Assembly: GCA_964410965.1 (NCBI GenBank)
Contig: CAYPIY010000002.1
Location: 496,001-560,000 of the forward strand
DNA: 64,000 bases
Direction: 5' to 3'
Source of the DNA: JBBIRG01 sp964410965
GTDB taxonomy: Bacteria; CLD3; SB21; JBBIRG01
In this document: positions 53,073 through 61,741 of the stretch, piece after piece
Layout: each line of letters opens with the position of its first letter
Numbering within the stretch: position 1 is the stretch's first letter
Made by a program: the position numbers and the translations under genes
The notes under the pieces: generated by a model
The model's input: only the letters and a program-made list of their open reading frames with translations
Database searches by the model: none
Told to the model about the DNA's origin: nothing

Positions 53073-54158
53073 ATGCAGATATCAAGACGCCATTTTCTTA
53101 AATTATCGGCCATGGGAGGAGCTTTAGCGGCCACCTCGCAGGCCCGGGCAGTGTCTATTCTTGAGCCGGATTCGGGGATCGAATTTGTGAGCAATCCTTC
53201 GCTGTCAACTGTCCTTGAGGGTTTTCCCGGCAATCCGCTGAAAGACGACCGGTTCCTCAACCTGGACCGGATTTCATCGGACAAATCCTTTACAACAGTG
53301 TTCAAATGGTTTCTGTCGGAAAATCCGCAGAAAAACGAAAAAAAGAATGATCCTTTCCGGTTAAAAGTACAGATGATTGATTCCCTGAATGACATCAGGG
53401 ACAATTGCATGATCTGGCTGGGCCATTCGTCTTTTCTGTTTCATTTTGACCGGCATTGGATTTTAACGGATCCCTGCCTCACCGATCTGCCGTTCAAGTC
53501 ACGCCGTGCCGCATTGCCGATCCGTATCGGCGACCTTGCAAAAACGGATTACGTGCTGATTTCTCACGGTCATTACGACCATCTCGACAATGAAACCGTG
53601 TCGCAGTTTTTATCCCGTAAGACACAGGCGCTGACTCCATTGAACATGACCGGACTGATCCGGTCCATGAACCGTTTTGTGGATGTACAGGAGGCGGGCT
53701 GGTATCAGCGGTACAGCCTGGACACGCCTTTTACCGTTACCTTTCTTCCGGCAAAGCACTGGTATCTGCGGGCGCCCTGGGACAGAAATAAGATTCTCTG
53801 GGGAAGCTTCATGATCGAATACAAAAGCAGGAAGTTTTATTTTGCGGGCGATTCGGCCTATGACGGGCACTTTAAGGCGATTTCGGATCTGTTCGGCGAG
53901 ATCGATTATTGTTTCATGCCGATCGGCGCGTATAAGCCGGAATACATCATGCAATCCAATCATATGAATCCCGGGGAAGCCGTACAGGCGTACCTCGACC
54001 TGAAAGGGAAACATTTTATACCGATACACTACGGCACCTATGATCTTGCCGACGAACCGGTCGGAGAGCCCATCCGCTGGCTGAAAAAACTGTCGGATGA
54101 AAACCGGTTTCAGAAATTGCTGATGCCCGGAGTAGGAGAAGTGATTCCGCTTTCATAA
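53073..54158 (+). CDS. Tat-exported metallo-beta-lactamase-fold hydrolase
   Basis: From the ATG at 53073 the 361-residue protein begins MQISRRHFLKLSAMGGALA, a twin-arginine signal sequence, so it is exported folded. The body has IWLGHSSFLFHF, the metal motif ISHGHYDHLD, FAGDSAYDGHF and PIHYGTYDL, which match the RomA/NAPE-PLD-like branch of the fold. These hydrolyse phosphodiester or acyl bonds of lipids in some members; the substrate here is unknown. An upstream in-frame start at 52992 would bury the Tat signal and is rejected. Confidence 0.9.
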   Translation: MQISRRHFLKLSAMGGALAATSQARAVSILEPDSGIEFVSNPSLSTVLEGFPGNPLKDDRFLNLDRISSDKSFTTVFKWFLSENPQKNEKKNDPFRLKVQMIDSLNDIRDNCMIWLGHSSFLFHFDRHWILTDPCLTDLPFKSRRAALPIRIGDLAKTDYVLISHGHYDHLDNETVSQFLSRKTQALTPLNMTGLIRSMNRFVDVQEAGWYQRYSLDTPFTVTFLPAKHWYLRAPWDRNKILWGSFMIEYKSRKFYFAGDSAYDGHFKAISDLFGEIDYCFMPIGAYKPEYIMQSNHMNPGEAVQAYLDLKGKHFIPIHYGTYDLADEPVGEPIRWLKKLSDENRFQKLLMPGVGEVIPLS

Positions 54159-54278
54159 ACAGTATTACCTAATACGAATTACGTTACTTCCGGAACAATA
54201 AAAAAACTGTTGTCGCAGAGAAAAAAAAATCATACATTTTCCTGAAACTTAATCACTAACTAAACAGGGAGAAAAGTC

Positions 54279-54773
54279 ATGCGTCGTTATTTTAAAATAA
54301 TCGCGTTAAGTCTGGCGGTCGTGTTTGGCGCCACCACGATGACCGGCTGTTACGGCAAGTTCATGCTGACGAAAAAAATTCATACCTGGAACGGAACGGT
54401 TTCATCAAACAAATTCGTCAACAACCTTGTATTCTGGGGTTTGTGCATCATTCCGGTATACAGCATCGGAACCCTGGTGGATGCGGTTATCCTGAATACG
54501 ATTGAATTCTGGACCGGTTCCAATCCGATGGCCATGAAAGAAGGGCAGAAAGAAGTTAAGAAAGTCGCCATTGAGGGAAAAGAATATGAAATTACAGCGA
54601 CCAAGAACCGGCTGGATATCGTTCAGCTGAGCGGCGATGAAAAAGGAAAAGTGACTTCCATGGTGTATGATGAAGGAAGCAGGAACTGGTACCTGAATGA
54701 CGGGGATACGAAAGTCCTGATCGCGCAGATTCAGGATGACAACACGGCATTATTCATCAATCCCTACGAATAG
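54279..54773 (+). CDS. DUF3332 lipoprotein
   Basis: The 164-residue protein has a short signal sequence ending in the lipobox-like TMTGC (C23). The body contains LTKKIHTWNGTVSSNKFVNN, a hydrophobic span (LVFWGLCIIPVYSIGTLVDAVILN) and TIEFWTGSNPMA, all typical of DUF3332. The remainder is a soluble domain of about 75 residues. Function is unknown. GGGAG precedes the ATG. A bidirectional terminator follows 20 bases after the stop, so it is a single-gene unit. Confidence 0.88.
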   Translation: MRRYFKIIALSLAVVFGATTMTGCYGKFMLTKKIHTWNGTVSSNKFVNNLVFWGLCIIPVYSIGTLVDAVILNTIEFWTGSNPMAMKEGQKEVKKVAIEGKEYEITATKNRLDIVQLSGDEKGKVTSMVYDEGSRNWYLNDGDTKVLIAQIQDDNTALFINPYE

Positions 54774-54792
54774 AATTTGTCCGGGATCACAC

Positions 54793-54826
54793 AAAAAAAG
54801 GGAGACAGAACATGTCTCCCTTTTTT
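54793..54826. terminator. bidirectional terminator
   Basis: An 8-bp stem (GGGAGACA at 54800-54807, TGTCTCCC at 54813-54820) is flanked by seven A on the left and six T on the right, so it serves both the DUF3332 gene and the convergent peptide-transporter gene. Confidence 0.92.
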
Positions 54827-54847
54827 ACGTACATCGGAAACGACTTG

Positions 54848-56362
54848 TTATTTTGCGACCCGTTCAAGCCATTTCAGCATGAACAGCATCGTGCCCATCG
54901 AGATCAGGCAGACCAGTACGAACATGGACCAGGTCATCCAAAGGGGAATGGATTCGTAGAAAATCGCTCCGATGAACAATAACTGGTTGCCCATGGCGGT
55001 AGCTCCGAGCCAACCGCCCTGCATGATGCCCTGATACTGGGGCGGTGCAACTTTCGAGACGAATGAAATTCCGAGGGGGCTGATAAATAATTCCGCGACC
55101 GTAAGGATAAAATACGTTCCGATCAGCAGGAACGGCGTGATTCGCTGAACATCCGGAAGGCCGCCCAGGGCGTCCACTTCCGATTTGAGAGGGAGCCCGA
55201 ACGAACCGAGCGCCATGACCACATAAGCCAGGGCGGCGATCAGCATGCCGATGGCGATCTTTTTCGGCGTGGAGGGTTCTATGTCGCGGCTTCTCAGCCA
55301 GCCGAAGAATGCGAGAATAATCGGGGTTAAAAAGACAATGAAGAACGGATTGACTGCCTGGAACTGCTCGGCGGTGATGGCCAGGTCGCCGATTTTCAGG
55401 AGCGTGTAGTCGCGGGCGAAATAAGTCAGCGTCAGTCCGTTCTGGTGGAACGAGAACCAGAAGAAGATCACAATGCCGAATACGGCGAAAAGGGCATAGA
55501 GCCGCTGCTTGACTTCCTTGATGTCCATGACCGTCACGTTGCCTGCCGCGGCCTTGGCGGCATGGATTTGCTTGGCGTCGGGAAGTTTTTTCTTGTTGAT
55601 GACAAAGATAATGAGCGAGATCATCATGGCGATGATCGCGACGCCGAACGCGTAGTTGAAGCCGGTGGAGAACACATCCAGGTACTCTTTGGCGAATGCC
55701 GAAAGATCCGTAACGGTTTTTCCGCTGACCTGGCTGGCGAGATCGGTCATGCGTTTGAGGCCGTCTGCATTGATTGTGCCTTCCACGTAGCCATGGCAGA
55801 GTTTTGGCAGATCGGGATTGTAGGCGAAGCCGTTCTTGGAGAGCCACCAGTTACGGACGCCCGCCGCGGTAAAGGGGGCGAAAAACGCGCCGATGTTGAT
55901 GAACATGTAAAATACTGAAAATCCCGAATCGCGAAGCTTGGAATACGTTTCGTTATCGTACATCTGGCCGACCAGTGCCTGGAGGTTGCCCTTAAAAAGC
56001 CCGTTTCCGAACGCGATGACGAATAATCCGATACAGGTCAGGGTAATGAAAAGCGTCTTGTTCGGCGAGGGAGTGGGCGTGGGAATGGCGATCAGAAAAT
56101 AACCGATCGACATGACAATGAGCCCGGTCAGGATGGTTTGTTTGTAATGACGGGTTTTGTCGGCGATGAGACCGCCCACGAAGGCAAGAATATAGATGGA
56201 AAAGTAAAACGTGGCGTAAATCACGCCGGCGCTCTCTCCCGTTAATCCGAATTTGGCTTGCAGGAAAAGGACCAGGATTGCCATCATGGTGTAAAACCCG
56301 AACCGTTCTCCCATATTGGCAAGCGCGGATGCAAGTAATCCGTTGGGATGCCCTTTGAACAT
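54848..56362 (-). CDS. proton-dependent oligopeptide transporter (POT/PTR family)
   Basis: The 504-residue membrane protein has the POT markers: NMGERFGFYTMMAILVLFL near the N-terminus (the ExxERFxYY-type motif), GGLIADK after helix 2, and the PTR signature FSVFYMFINIGAFFAP. About 14 hydrophobic spans are visible, with a long loop near residues 165-215 larger than in DtpA-type relatives. It imports di- and tripeptides with protons. AAGGAG precedes the ATG. It is followed upstream on the same strand by an unknown membrane protein gene, 33 bases away. Confidence 0.92.
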   Translation of the reverse strand: MFKGHPNGLLASALANMGERFGFYTMMAILVLFLQAKFGLTGESAGVIYATFYFSIYILAFVGGLIADKTRHYKQTILTGLIVMSIGYFLIAIPTPTPSPNKTLFITLTCIGLFVIAFGNGLFKGNLQALVGQMYDNETYSKLRDSGFSVFYMFINIGAFFAPFTAAGVRNWWLSKNGFAYNPDLPKLCHGYVEGTINADGLKRMTDLASQVSGKTVTDLSAFAKEYLDVFSTGFNYAFGVAIIAMMISLIIFVINKKKLPDAKQIHAAKAAAGNVTVMDIKEVKQRLYALFAVFGIVIFFWFSFHQNGLTLTYFARDYTLLKIGDLAITAEQFQAVNPFFIVFLTPIILAFFGWLRSRDIEPSTPKKIAIGMLIAALAYVVMALGSFGLPLKSEVDALGGLPDVQRITPFLLIGTYFILTVAELFISPLGISFVSKVAPPQYQGIMQGGWLGATAMGNQLLFIGAIFYESIPLWMTWSMFVLVCLISMGTMLFMLKWLERVAK

Positions 56363-56395
56363 GTGTGTCTCCTTGTGCTGTTGGGTAAGGTTAAT

Positions 56396-57367
56396 TTATT
56401 TTGATCTGTTTTTCCGGTTGTAATAAGGGCGAAGGCCGTAATTGATGTCTGTCCAGGTAAGGTTGACGCGTTTGCCTACTTTCCACTGGATGGGGTTTCC
56501 GTACGAGTCGCGTTTCGTGATCACGTGCGGGTTGTTGGAGGCGATGATCCCGCATGCGCTGGAGACGGCTTCGGCGGTGATGATGTTTTTGGGTATGTGC
56601 TCTTTGTAAACATGGTCATGGTAAAATTCCATCAGCATCTTGATCTCGGCCCGGATTGTTGCCGTGGTGGTGGTATATATGCCGCTGTTGATCTCATTGA
56701 TAATCCTGTTGTTTCGTTCCGCGATGGACCTGCGGCGTTCCAACTTGCGGTCCAGGGTAAGTTGTGCCTGGACGAGGGAATCAATATTCCGGTTCGGACG
56801 CTCGATGGCGTCCCATGCGGTTACTTTTTCAGCCGGGGGAGGTTTTTTTGTGAGGACGACAACCATCAGGATCGTCAGAATGATAACTCCTCCCAGTGCG
56901 CTGAAACCGGCAACCCGCCGTTCCTTGAGCGACAAGCCTGACCGGCTGCCCCAGTACCGGGATTCATGAAAACCCCAGCTCGAAGGCTCCGACCACCATG
57001 AATTAAACACTTTATTCTTCTTGAACCACATCCGGTAGTATTCGGGCAGCATATATATGAAATCGCGTTTGGCGTCGAGAAGCATGCGGTCCCGTTCCTT
57101 TTTGGCATCCTCTTTATCGGCCAGGTCCATGCCCCGGGCAGAAATCGTTTGCTGGTATTCCTGTTCGATTTCGGTAACCAGATTCTTGAATGTAAAGATC
57201 GCTTTTTTAAACTGCCGGTTGTCGCAACCCAGGTATTTCTCTACTCCCCACAGATCCAGGCTTTCCTTTTTGGCTTTCCACCATAACCGGAATCCCGAAA
57301 ACAATGGAGATTTGGTAACTTGTATGGTTTGCTCACCAATTTGTACTTTATTCGTATCGTCTTGCAT
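56396..57367 (-). CDS. unknown single-span membrane protein
   Basis: From the ATG at 57367, which has GGAGGGG upstream, the protein has 323 residues. The cytoplasmic half (1-150) is rich in aromatic and basic residues and contains a putative coiled coil. One membrane span lies near 152-173. The outer half (175-323) has a helical region with many Arg/Asn (LERRRSIAERNNRIINEINSG) and a final domain with conserved-looking WKVGKRVNLTWTDINYG. I do not recognise a family. It precedes the peptide transporter gene by 33 bases, possibly as an operon. Confidence 0.8.
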   Translation of the reverse strand: MQDDTNKVQIGEQTIQVTKSPLFSGFRLWWKAKKESLDLWGVEKYLGCDNRQFKKAIFTFKNLVTEIEQEYQQTISARGMDLADKEDAKKERDRMLLDAKRDFIYMLPEYYRMWFKKNKVFNSWWSEPSSWGFHESRYWGSRSGLSLKERRVAGFSALGGVIILTILMVVVLTKKPPPAEKVTAWDAIERPNRNIDSLVQAQLTLDRKLERRRSIAERNNRIINEINSGIYTTTTATIRAEIKMLMEFYHDHVYKEHIPKNIITAEAVSSACGIIASNNPHVITKRDSYGNPIQWKVGKRVNLTWTDINYGLRPYYNRKNRSK

Positions 57368-57509
57368 AGCCCCTCCGGGGAAGAGTGTGAAAACAGATCG
57401 GCTCAATAAAATCTAGAGACCTTAATATAATAATATCTATTCATTTTTCAAGAAAAACAAAAATTTTTTCTCTTTTTATTATAAATTTATTATAAAATTG
57501 TTTTTGATG

Positions 57510-57539
57510 ACAACATACAAACAATTGGTTTGCTGTTGT
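57510..57539. repeat. interrupted inverted repeat upstream of clpC
   Basis: ACAACA (57510-57515) pairs with TGTTGT (57534-57539), and CAAAC (57518-57522) pairs with GTTTG (57528-57532) inside it, leaving a five-base loop. It could be an operator or an RNA hairpin; no T-run follows on the right. Confidence 0.4.
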
Positions 57540-57684
57540 TAAAACGGGGAGTATAAGTATCTTAAGTTAAGAATATAAAGGATATTTCGGATTTTCAGTT
57601 TAAGATTTAGAATATTTACCTCATATCGGCGTTTCTTCAATATGAAGTAACACGCCTTCAGGCAGCGTTAAGTAACATATTTAC

Positions 57685-57712
57685 TTGACTATAATGGAGG
57701 ATTTGTTATATT
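57685..57712 (+). promoter_or_regulatory. promoter of clpC
   Basis: TTGACT (57685-57690) and TATATT (57707-57712) are 16 bases apart, 52 bases before the clpC start. Both hexamers match at five of six positions. No CtsR or CIRCE-type heat-shock operator was seen. Confidence 0.6.
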
Positions 57713-57763
57713 TTACATTCTTAACTGTTGTCCGGGAACGGACAATTTATGTCTGGAGTTGGC

Positions 57764-60229
57764 ATGAAAAATAATTTTTCCAGTCGTGTTCAGTTGGTGG
57801 TAAAGCTTTCACAGGAAGAAGCGATCCGTCTTGGGCATGATTACATTGGCACCGAACATTTGCTTCTTGGGCTTATCCGGGAGGGAGAGGGTGTTGCCGT
57901 GAAAATGCTCAGGAATCTGGGCGTTGAACTGGATAAATTAAAGCATACCATCGAGGATATGGTCAAACCCGTATCCGACAACACCATTATCGGTAATCCT
58001 CCTCTGACAAAGCGGGCTGAGAAAATCCTGAAATCGACCTATATTGAGGCGAAGAATTTCAAGTCAGATGTCATCGGTACGGAACATCTGCTCTTATCGG
58101 TCCTGAAGGAAAAGGATTGTCTGGCTTCTCAGGTGCTCATGATTTATAATATTGATTATGACGTGGTTCGCCGTGAACTGACGAATATCATGAACGGAGT
58201 GCCTTCCGCTCATCCGGCCGCGGGAAAAAAGACAGAACAGAAAAAAAGCAAGACTCCGGCGTTGGATCATTTCGGCCGTGACCTGACTTTGCTGGCCGAG
58301 GAGGGAAAGCTTGACCCGATCATCGGCAGGGATGAGGTGATCGAGCGGGTATCGCAGATTCTGTCGAGAAGGAAAAAGAACAATCCCGTCCTGATCGGTG
58401 AGCCCGGGGTGGGCAAGACGGCGATTGCCGAGGGGCTTGCGCTGAGGATTATCAACAAAAAAGTTCCGCGGATTCTCTTCGGCAAGCGTGTGGTGACGCT
58501 CGACGTCGGGGCCCTTGTGGCCGGAACCAAGTACCGCGGCCAGTTCGAGGAGCGCGTCAAGGCGATCATGAGCGAACTGGAAAAAACCACCGATGTGATT
58601 CTTTTTATCGACGAATTGCATACGATTGTCGGGGCGGGGGGCGCCAGCGGTTCCCTCGACGCGTCCAACATGTTCAAGCCCGCCCTCTCAAGAGGTGAAT
58701 TACAGTGCATCGGCGCGACCACTTTGGACGAGTACCGGCAGTACATCGAGAAAGACGGCGCGCTGGAACGGCGATTCCAGAAAGTGATGATCGATCCGCC
58801 CAGTGTGGACGAGACCATCGAAATCCTGCGGCAGATCAAATATAAATATGAAGAGCATCATCATGTGTATTATACCGACGAGGCGATTGTCGAGGCGGTA
58901 CGGCTGTCCGACCGGTATATCACCGACCGGTACCTGCCCGACAAAGCCATCGACGTGATGGACGAGGCGGGGTCACGGACGCACATCATGAGCATTGTCG
59001 TTCCTCAGCAGATTCTGGACATTGAGGCGGAGATCGACCGGGTGAAACATGACAAGGAATCGGTCATTCGCAACCAGAAGTTCGAACAGGCCGCCGAACT
59101 CCGCGACCTGGAAAAGCGGCTTTCGGAGCAGCTGCGGGTGGCGAAGGAGGAATGGGAGAAAAAGGAAGAGACGCATCCCGTGAAAGTCGGCGTTGAGGAA
59201 ATGGCTCACGTTGTTTCCATGATGACCGGCATTCCCGTCAGCCGGGTCACGCAGACCGAGTCGGACAAGATCCTGCAGATGGATGAGCATCTCCGCCTGC
59301 GCGTGATCGGGCAGGACGAGGTCGTTCATATCGTTTCCAGGGCGATCCAGCGCACGCGCGCGGGTCTTAAGGATCCTAACCGCCCGATCGGTTCGTTCAT
59401 TTTCCTGGGTCCCACTGGCGTCGGGAAAACCCATTTTGCCAAGGAACTCGCGGCCTATTTATTTGACAGTCCTGAAGCGCTGATCCGCATCGACATGTCG
59501 GAGTACATGGAAAAATTCTCCGTCAGCCGGCTGGTCGGATCGCCGCCGGGGTACGTGGGGTACGAAGAGGGAGGCCAGCTTACGGAAAAAGTGCGCCGCA
59601 AACCCTACAGCGTCGTCCTGCTCGACGAAATCGAGAAAGCCCATCCCGATATTTTCAATCTTCTTCTGCAGGTCCTGGATGACGGAATCCTAACCGATAG
59701 TCTCGGCCGGAGGGTGAGTTTCAAGAATGTCGTTCTCATCATCACTTCCAATATCGGCACCCGCGATGCCGGGAAGAACGCGGCATTCGGATTCTCAAAC
59801 CAGACCGACGCGAAAAATGAGTATGACCGGCTGAAATCGAAAGTCGAGGAAGCGACAAAAAAACTGTTTAATCCCGAATTCATCAACCGTATCGATGAGA
59901 TCATCGTGTTTCATCCGCTGAACCGCGAAGATGTCCTGAAAATCATCGATTTGTCCCTGCGTGAAGTGGAAATGAAACTGCGGGACCGCAATCTGACGAT
60001 CGCATTGTCCCTGAGGGCGAAGGAATTTATCGCCGAAAAGGGTTATGATCCGGTCAACGGTGCAAGGCCGCTTCGAAGGGCCATCCAGAAATTTCTCGAG
60101 GATCCGGTCGCGGAACAGATTCTCCGGCGGGGTTTTCAGGAAGGAAGCCTCATTCAGGTGGATGTGGAAGGCTCGGAATTGTCTTTTATTGAGATGTCAA
60201 ACGAACCGACGCACGATCAGGTCGAATAG
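57764..60229 (+). CDS. clpC: ATP-dependent Clp protease ATP-binding subunit ClpC
   Basis: From the ATG at 57764, chosen because GGAG lies five bases upstream, ClpC has 821 residues. The two Clp_N repeats (about 1-145) are followed by AAA+ module one with Walker A GEPGVGKT near 213, a UVR-like motif (about 430-460, NQKFEQAAELRDLEKRL) and AAA+ module two with GPTGVGKT near 549 and the ClpB/C C-domain. ClpC unfolds substrates for ClpP. The UVR-like motif separates ClpC from ClpB. A downstream gene begins 25 bases after the stop. Confidence 0.96.
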   Translation: MKNNFSSRVQLVVKLSQEEAIRLGHDYIGTEHLLLGLIREGEGVAVKMLRNLGVELDKLKHTIEDMVKPVSDNTIIGNPPLTKRAEKILKSTYIEAKNFKSDVIGTEHLLLSVLKEKDCLASQVLMIYNIDYDVVRRELTNIMNGVPSAHPAAGKKTEQKKSKTPALDHFGRDLTLLAEEGKLDPIIGRDEVIERVSQILSRRKKNNPVLIGEPGVGKTAIAEGLALRIINKKVPRILFGKRVVTLDVGALVAGTKYRGQFEERVKAIMSELEKTTDVILFIDELHTIVGAGGASGSLDASNMFKPALSRGELQCIGATTLDEYRQYIEKDGALERRFQKVMIDPPSVDETIEILRQIKYKYEEHHHVYYTDEAIVEAVRLSDRYITDRYLPDKAIDVMDEAGSRTHIMSIVVPQQILDIEAEIDRVKHDKESVIRNQKFEQAAELRDLEKRLSEQLRVAKEEWEKKEETHPVKVGVEEMAHVVSMMTGIPVSRVTQTESDKILQMDEHLRLRVIGQDEVVHIVSRAIQRTRAGLKDPNRPIGSFIFLGPTGVGKTHFAKELAAYLFDSPEALIRIDMSEYMEKFSVSRLVGSPPGYVGYEEGGQLTEKVRRKPYSVVLLDEIEKAHPDIFNLLLQVLDDGILTDSLGRRVSFKNVVLIITSNIGTRDAGKNAAFGFSNQTDAKNEYDRLKSKVEEATKKLFNPEFINRIDEIIVFHPLNREDVLKIIDLSLREVEMKLRDRNLTIALSLRAKEFIAEKGYDPVNGARPLRRAIQKFLEDPVAEQILRRGFQEGSLIQVDVEGSELSFIEMSNEPTHDQVE

Positions 60230-60254
60230 ATTTTTTTAACCGGAGGATTGACTT

Positions 60255-60785
60255 ATGTTTTTTGGTAAGAAAAAGAAAAAACGCGAAGGCGCGCTGGAGG
60301 ATGAGCAGATCAGGGAAGTGATACAGACCCTGTCGGTGAATGACGGCGCGACCGTGGAACGCATCAACTGGGACGGTACGACCACGCTGGTATCCGGCCG
60401 GGTCAGCCATGTCGGTACCAATTTCTCGGATTTCATACTCGTGGAAGAAGGATCCGGCGAAGGCGTTCATTTTAAGATCAACGATGGCGACATTTCAAAA
60501 ATACAGCGCGTGGCCATCAGCATTGATCTGGACGAGACGCATGAGGAATCGTACATGACCGAGGATGCGATCCTCGAGATCCTGGAGGCGCTCGATCACG
60601 GCGACGTGGTCAATGTTTCATTCTACAACCCGCTGAAGGGAAAGGGAGATTCCGTCGTCGGCGCGATCACGCTGAAGGATGAATACAACAAGATTTTCGC
60701 CGTTGAGTTTGAGGAAAACGGCGAACTGGTCGAGAAGAGTTTCGATCTGAACCAGGACAGAATCATCGATATCATTATCATGTAA
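60255..60785 (+). CDS. unknown protein made of two similar halves
   Basis: The 176-residue protein has a Lys-rich start (KKKKKR, 5-10), then two halves with the same pattern: residues 16-88 (EDEQIREVIQTLSVNDGATV to FKINDGDISKIQRV) and 102-175 (TEDAILEILEALDHGDVVNV to FDLNQDRIIDIII). Each half starts with a helix, has a short Gly-containing turn and four or five strands, like a small beta-barrel. I know no matching family. A ribosome-binding stretch (CCGGAGG) lies 10 bases before the ATG. It follows clpC by 25 bases and is followed by a strong terminator, so it is probably expressed with clpC. Confidence 0.85.
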   Translation: MFFGKKKKKREGALEDEQIREVIQTLSVNDGATVERINWDGTTTLVSGRVSHVGTNFSDFILVEEGSGEGVHFKINDGDISKIQRVAISIDLDETHEESYMTEDAILEILEALDHGDVVNVSFYNPLKGKGDSVVGAITLKDEYNKIFAVEFEENGELVEKSFDLNQDRIIDIIIM

Positions 60786-60802
60786 ATCTCATTGAAAAAG
60801 AC

Positions 60803-60840
60803 AAATAAAACCCCCTTCATTCATTATGAAGGGGGTTTTT
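60803..60840. terminator. bidirectional terminator after the clpC operon
   Basis: CCCCCTTCAT (60811-60820) and ATGAAGGGGG (60826-60835) form a perfect 10-bp stem with a TCATT loop. A five-T run follows on the right and an A-rich run lies on the left, so it can stop transcription from both sides. Confidence 0.9.
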
Positions 60841-60841
60841 G

Positions 60842-61738
60842 TTACCTGAGTATTCGAGCGGTGAGTCGGCGAATATCACTGTTTTGATGACTAATTAATC
60901 CGACTCCGTCACCTTTTACGTTAGATCGTTGCTTTAAACTCAGACGTTTTGTTTCGTCTAAATAAATTTTTAGTTCATCGTCACATATTATTTGGTCTTT
61001 GTTGCCAATATAACCATCCAATAAATATGCAGCTGCAATTGAGGAGTCAATTTGTCCAAATATTACCTCTAATTCAATGTGCTCATCTGTTGTATCTACA
61101 TAAACAGGCATAATAATTGAGTCTTTAAAAGTGAAATAGTCGAAATAAGGGATTTCTTGATTATCACGAATACCGAATCCAAAGTGCTTAAGTTTTTTTT
61201 CATCCGTTGGATTTAATTCCACATATAAAAATCCCCGATCCTTTACTATGCCAGGAATCTCCATAAAATTACGAACTCGTTCTTTAATCTGTATAACAAT
61301 AGTATCTCCATTAACAGGGAGATTAGTACAAACCGGTTTATTTAGAGGTAAATAACCATCCCAAAAAAGAATTTCTGAATCAAAAACAGCTTTAACACCC
61401 ACATAATCACCGGCCATCGGTCTAGCTTTTAAATCGATATAACGATAATCAATATATTCATCATCACCAAATGAAGTGAGTTTTATTGAATCTTGATTCC
61501 AGAAAAGAGTAACATCAGCATTATAAATCGGTTTATGGGGAAATGAATTGTATGCGTTATCTGAATGTTTAGGAACATAGCCCAGATAAAACATCAATGG
61601 CCATTGCGGATTTGAATCAGGGCGTACTGAACCATAAATGAAAGGGATATCAGAAAACGAATATTTTTCATCAGCGTCACAAGCTGTGATTATCAACAAT
61701 AACAAGAATATTTTAATTAATCGCGTAAACACAAACAC
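60842..61738 (-). CDS. lipoprotein of unknown function, cassette copy A
   Basis: The 298-residue protein has a signal sequence with lipobox ITAC (C20), so it is probably exported and lipidated. A motif YSFSDIPFIYGSVRPDSNPQ follows, and later strands are beta-rich. It is a clear paralogue of the 298-residue protein at 62965-63861 (shared segments include DSNPQWP, DNAYNS, DSSIAAA, RSNxxGDGVGLI and the final RRLTxRIxR). It starts with GTG at 61738, 3 bases after the DUF4249-like gene. The family is unknown to me. It is transcribed on the minus strand and ends at a bidirectional terminator. Confidence 0.85.
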   Translation of the reverse strand: MFVFTRLIKIFLLLLIITACDADEKYSFSDIPFIYGSVRPDSNPQWPLMFYLGYVPKHSDNAYNSFPHKPIYNADVTLFWNQDSIKLTSFGDDEYIDYRYIDLKARPMAGDYVGVKAVFDSEILFWDGYLPLNKPVCTNLPVNGDTIVIQIKERVRNFMEIPGIVKDRGFLYVELNPTDEKKLKHFGFGIRDNQEIPYFDYFTFKDSIIMPVYVDTTDEHIELEVIFGQIDSSIAAAYLLDGYIGNKDQIICDDELKIYLDETKRLSLKQRSNVKGDGVGLISHQNSDIRRLTARILR

Positions 61739-61741
61739 ACT

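Larger units (their letters stand above)
57368..57763 (+). other. 396-base divergent intergenic region upstream of clpC
   Basis: The region is strongly AT-rich and has no coding frame of note. It holds a 30-base inverted repeat at 57510-57539 and a promoter-like sequence for clpC at 57685-57712 (separate entries). No tRNA was seen. Confidence 0.7.

Noticed and set aside
54864..55847. Long open frame of 327 codons inside the peptide-transporter gene on the same strand
   Set aside because: It is an out-of-frame shadow of the transporter; its Arg/His-rich product shows no domain.
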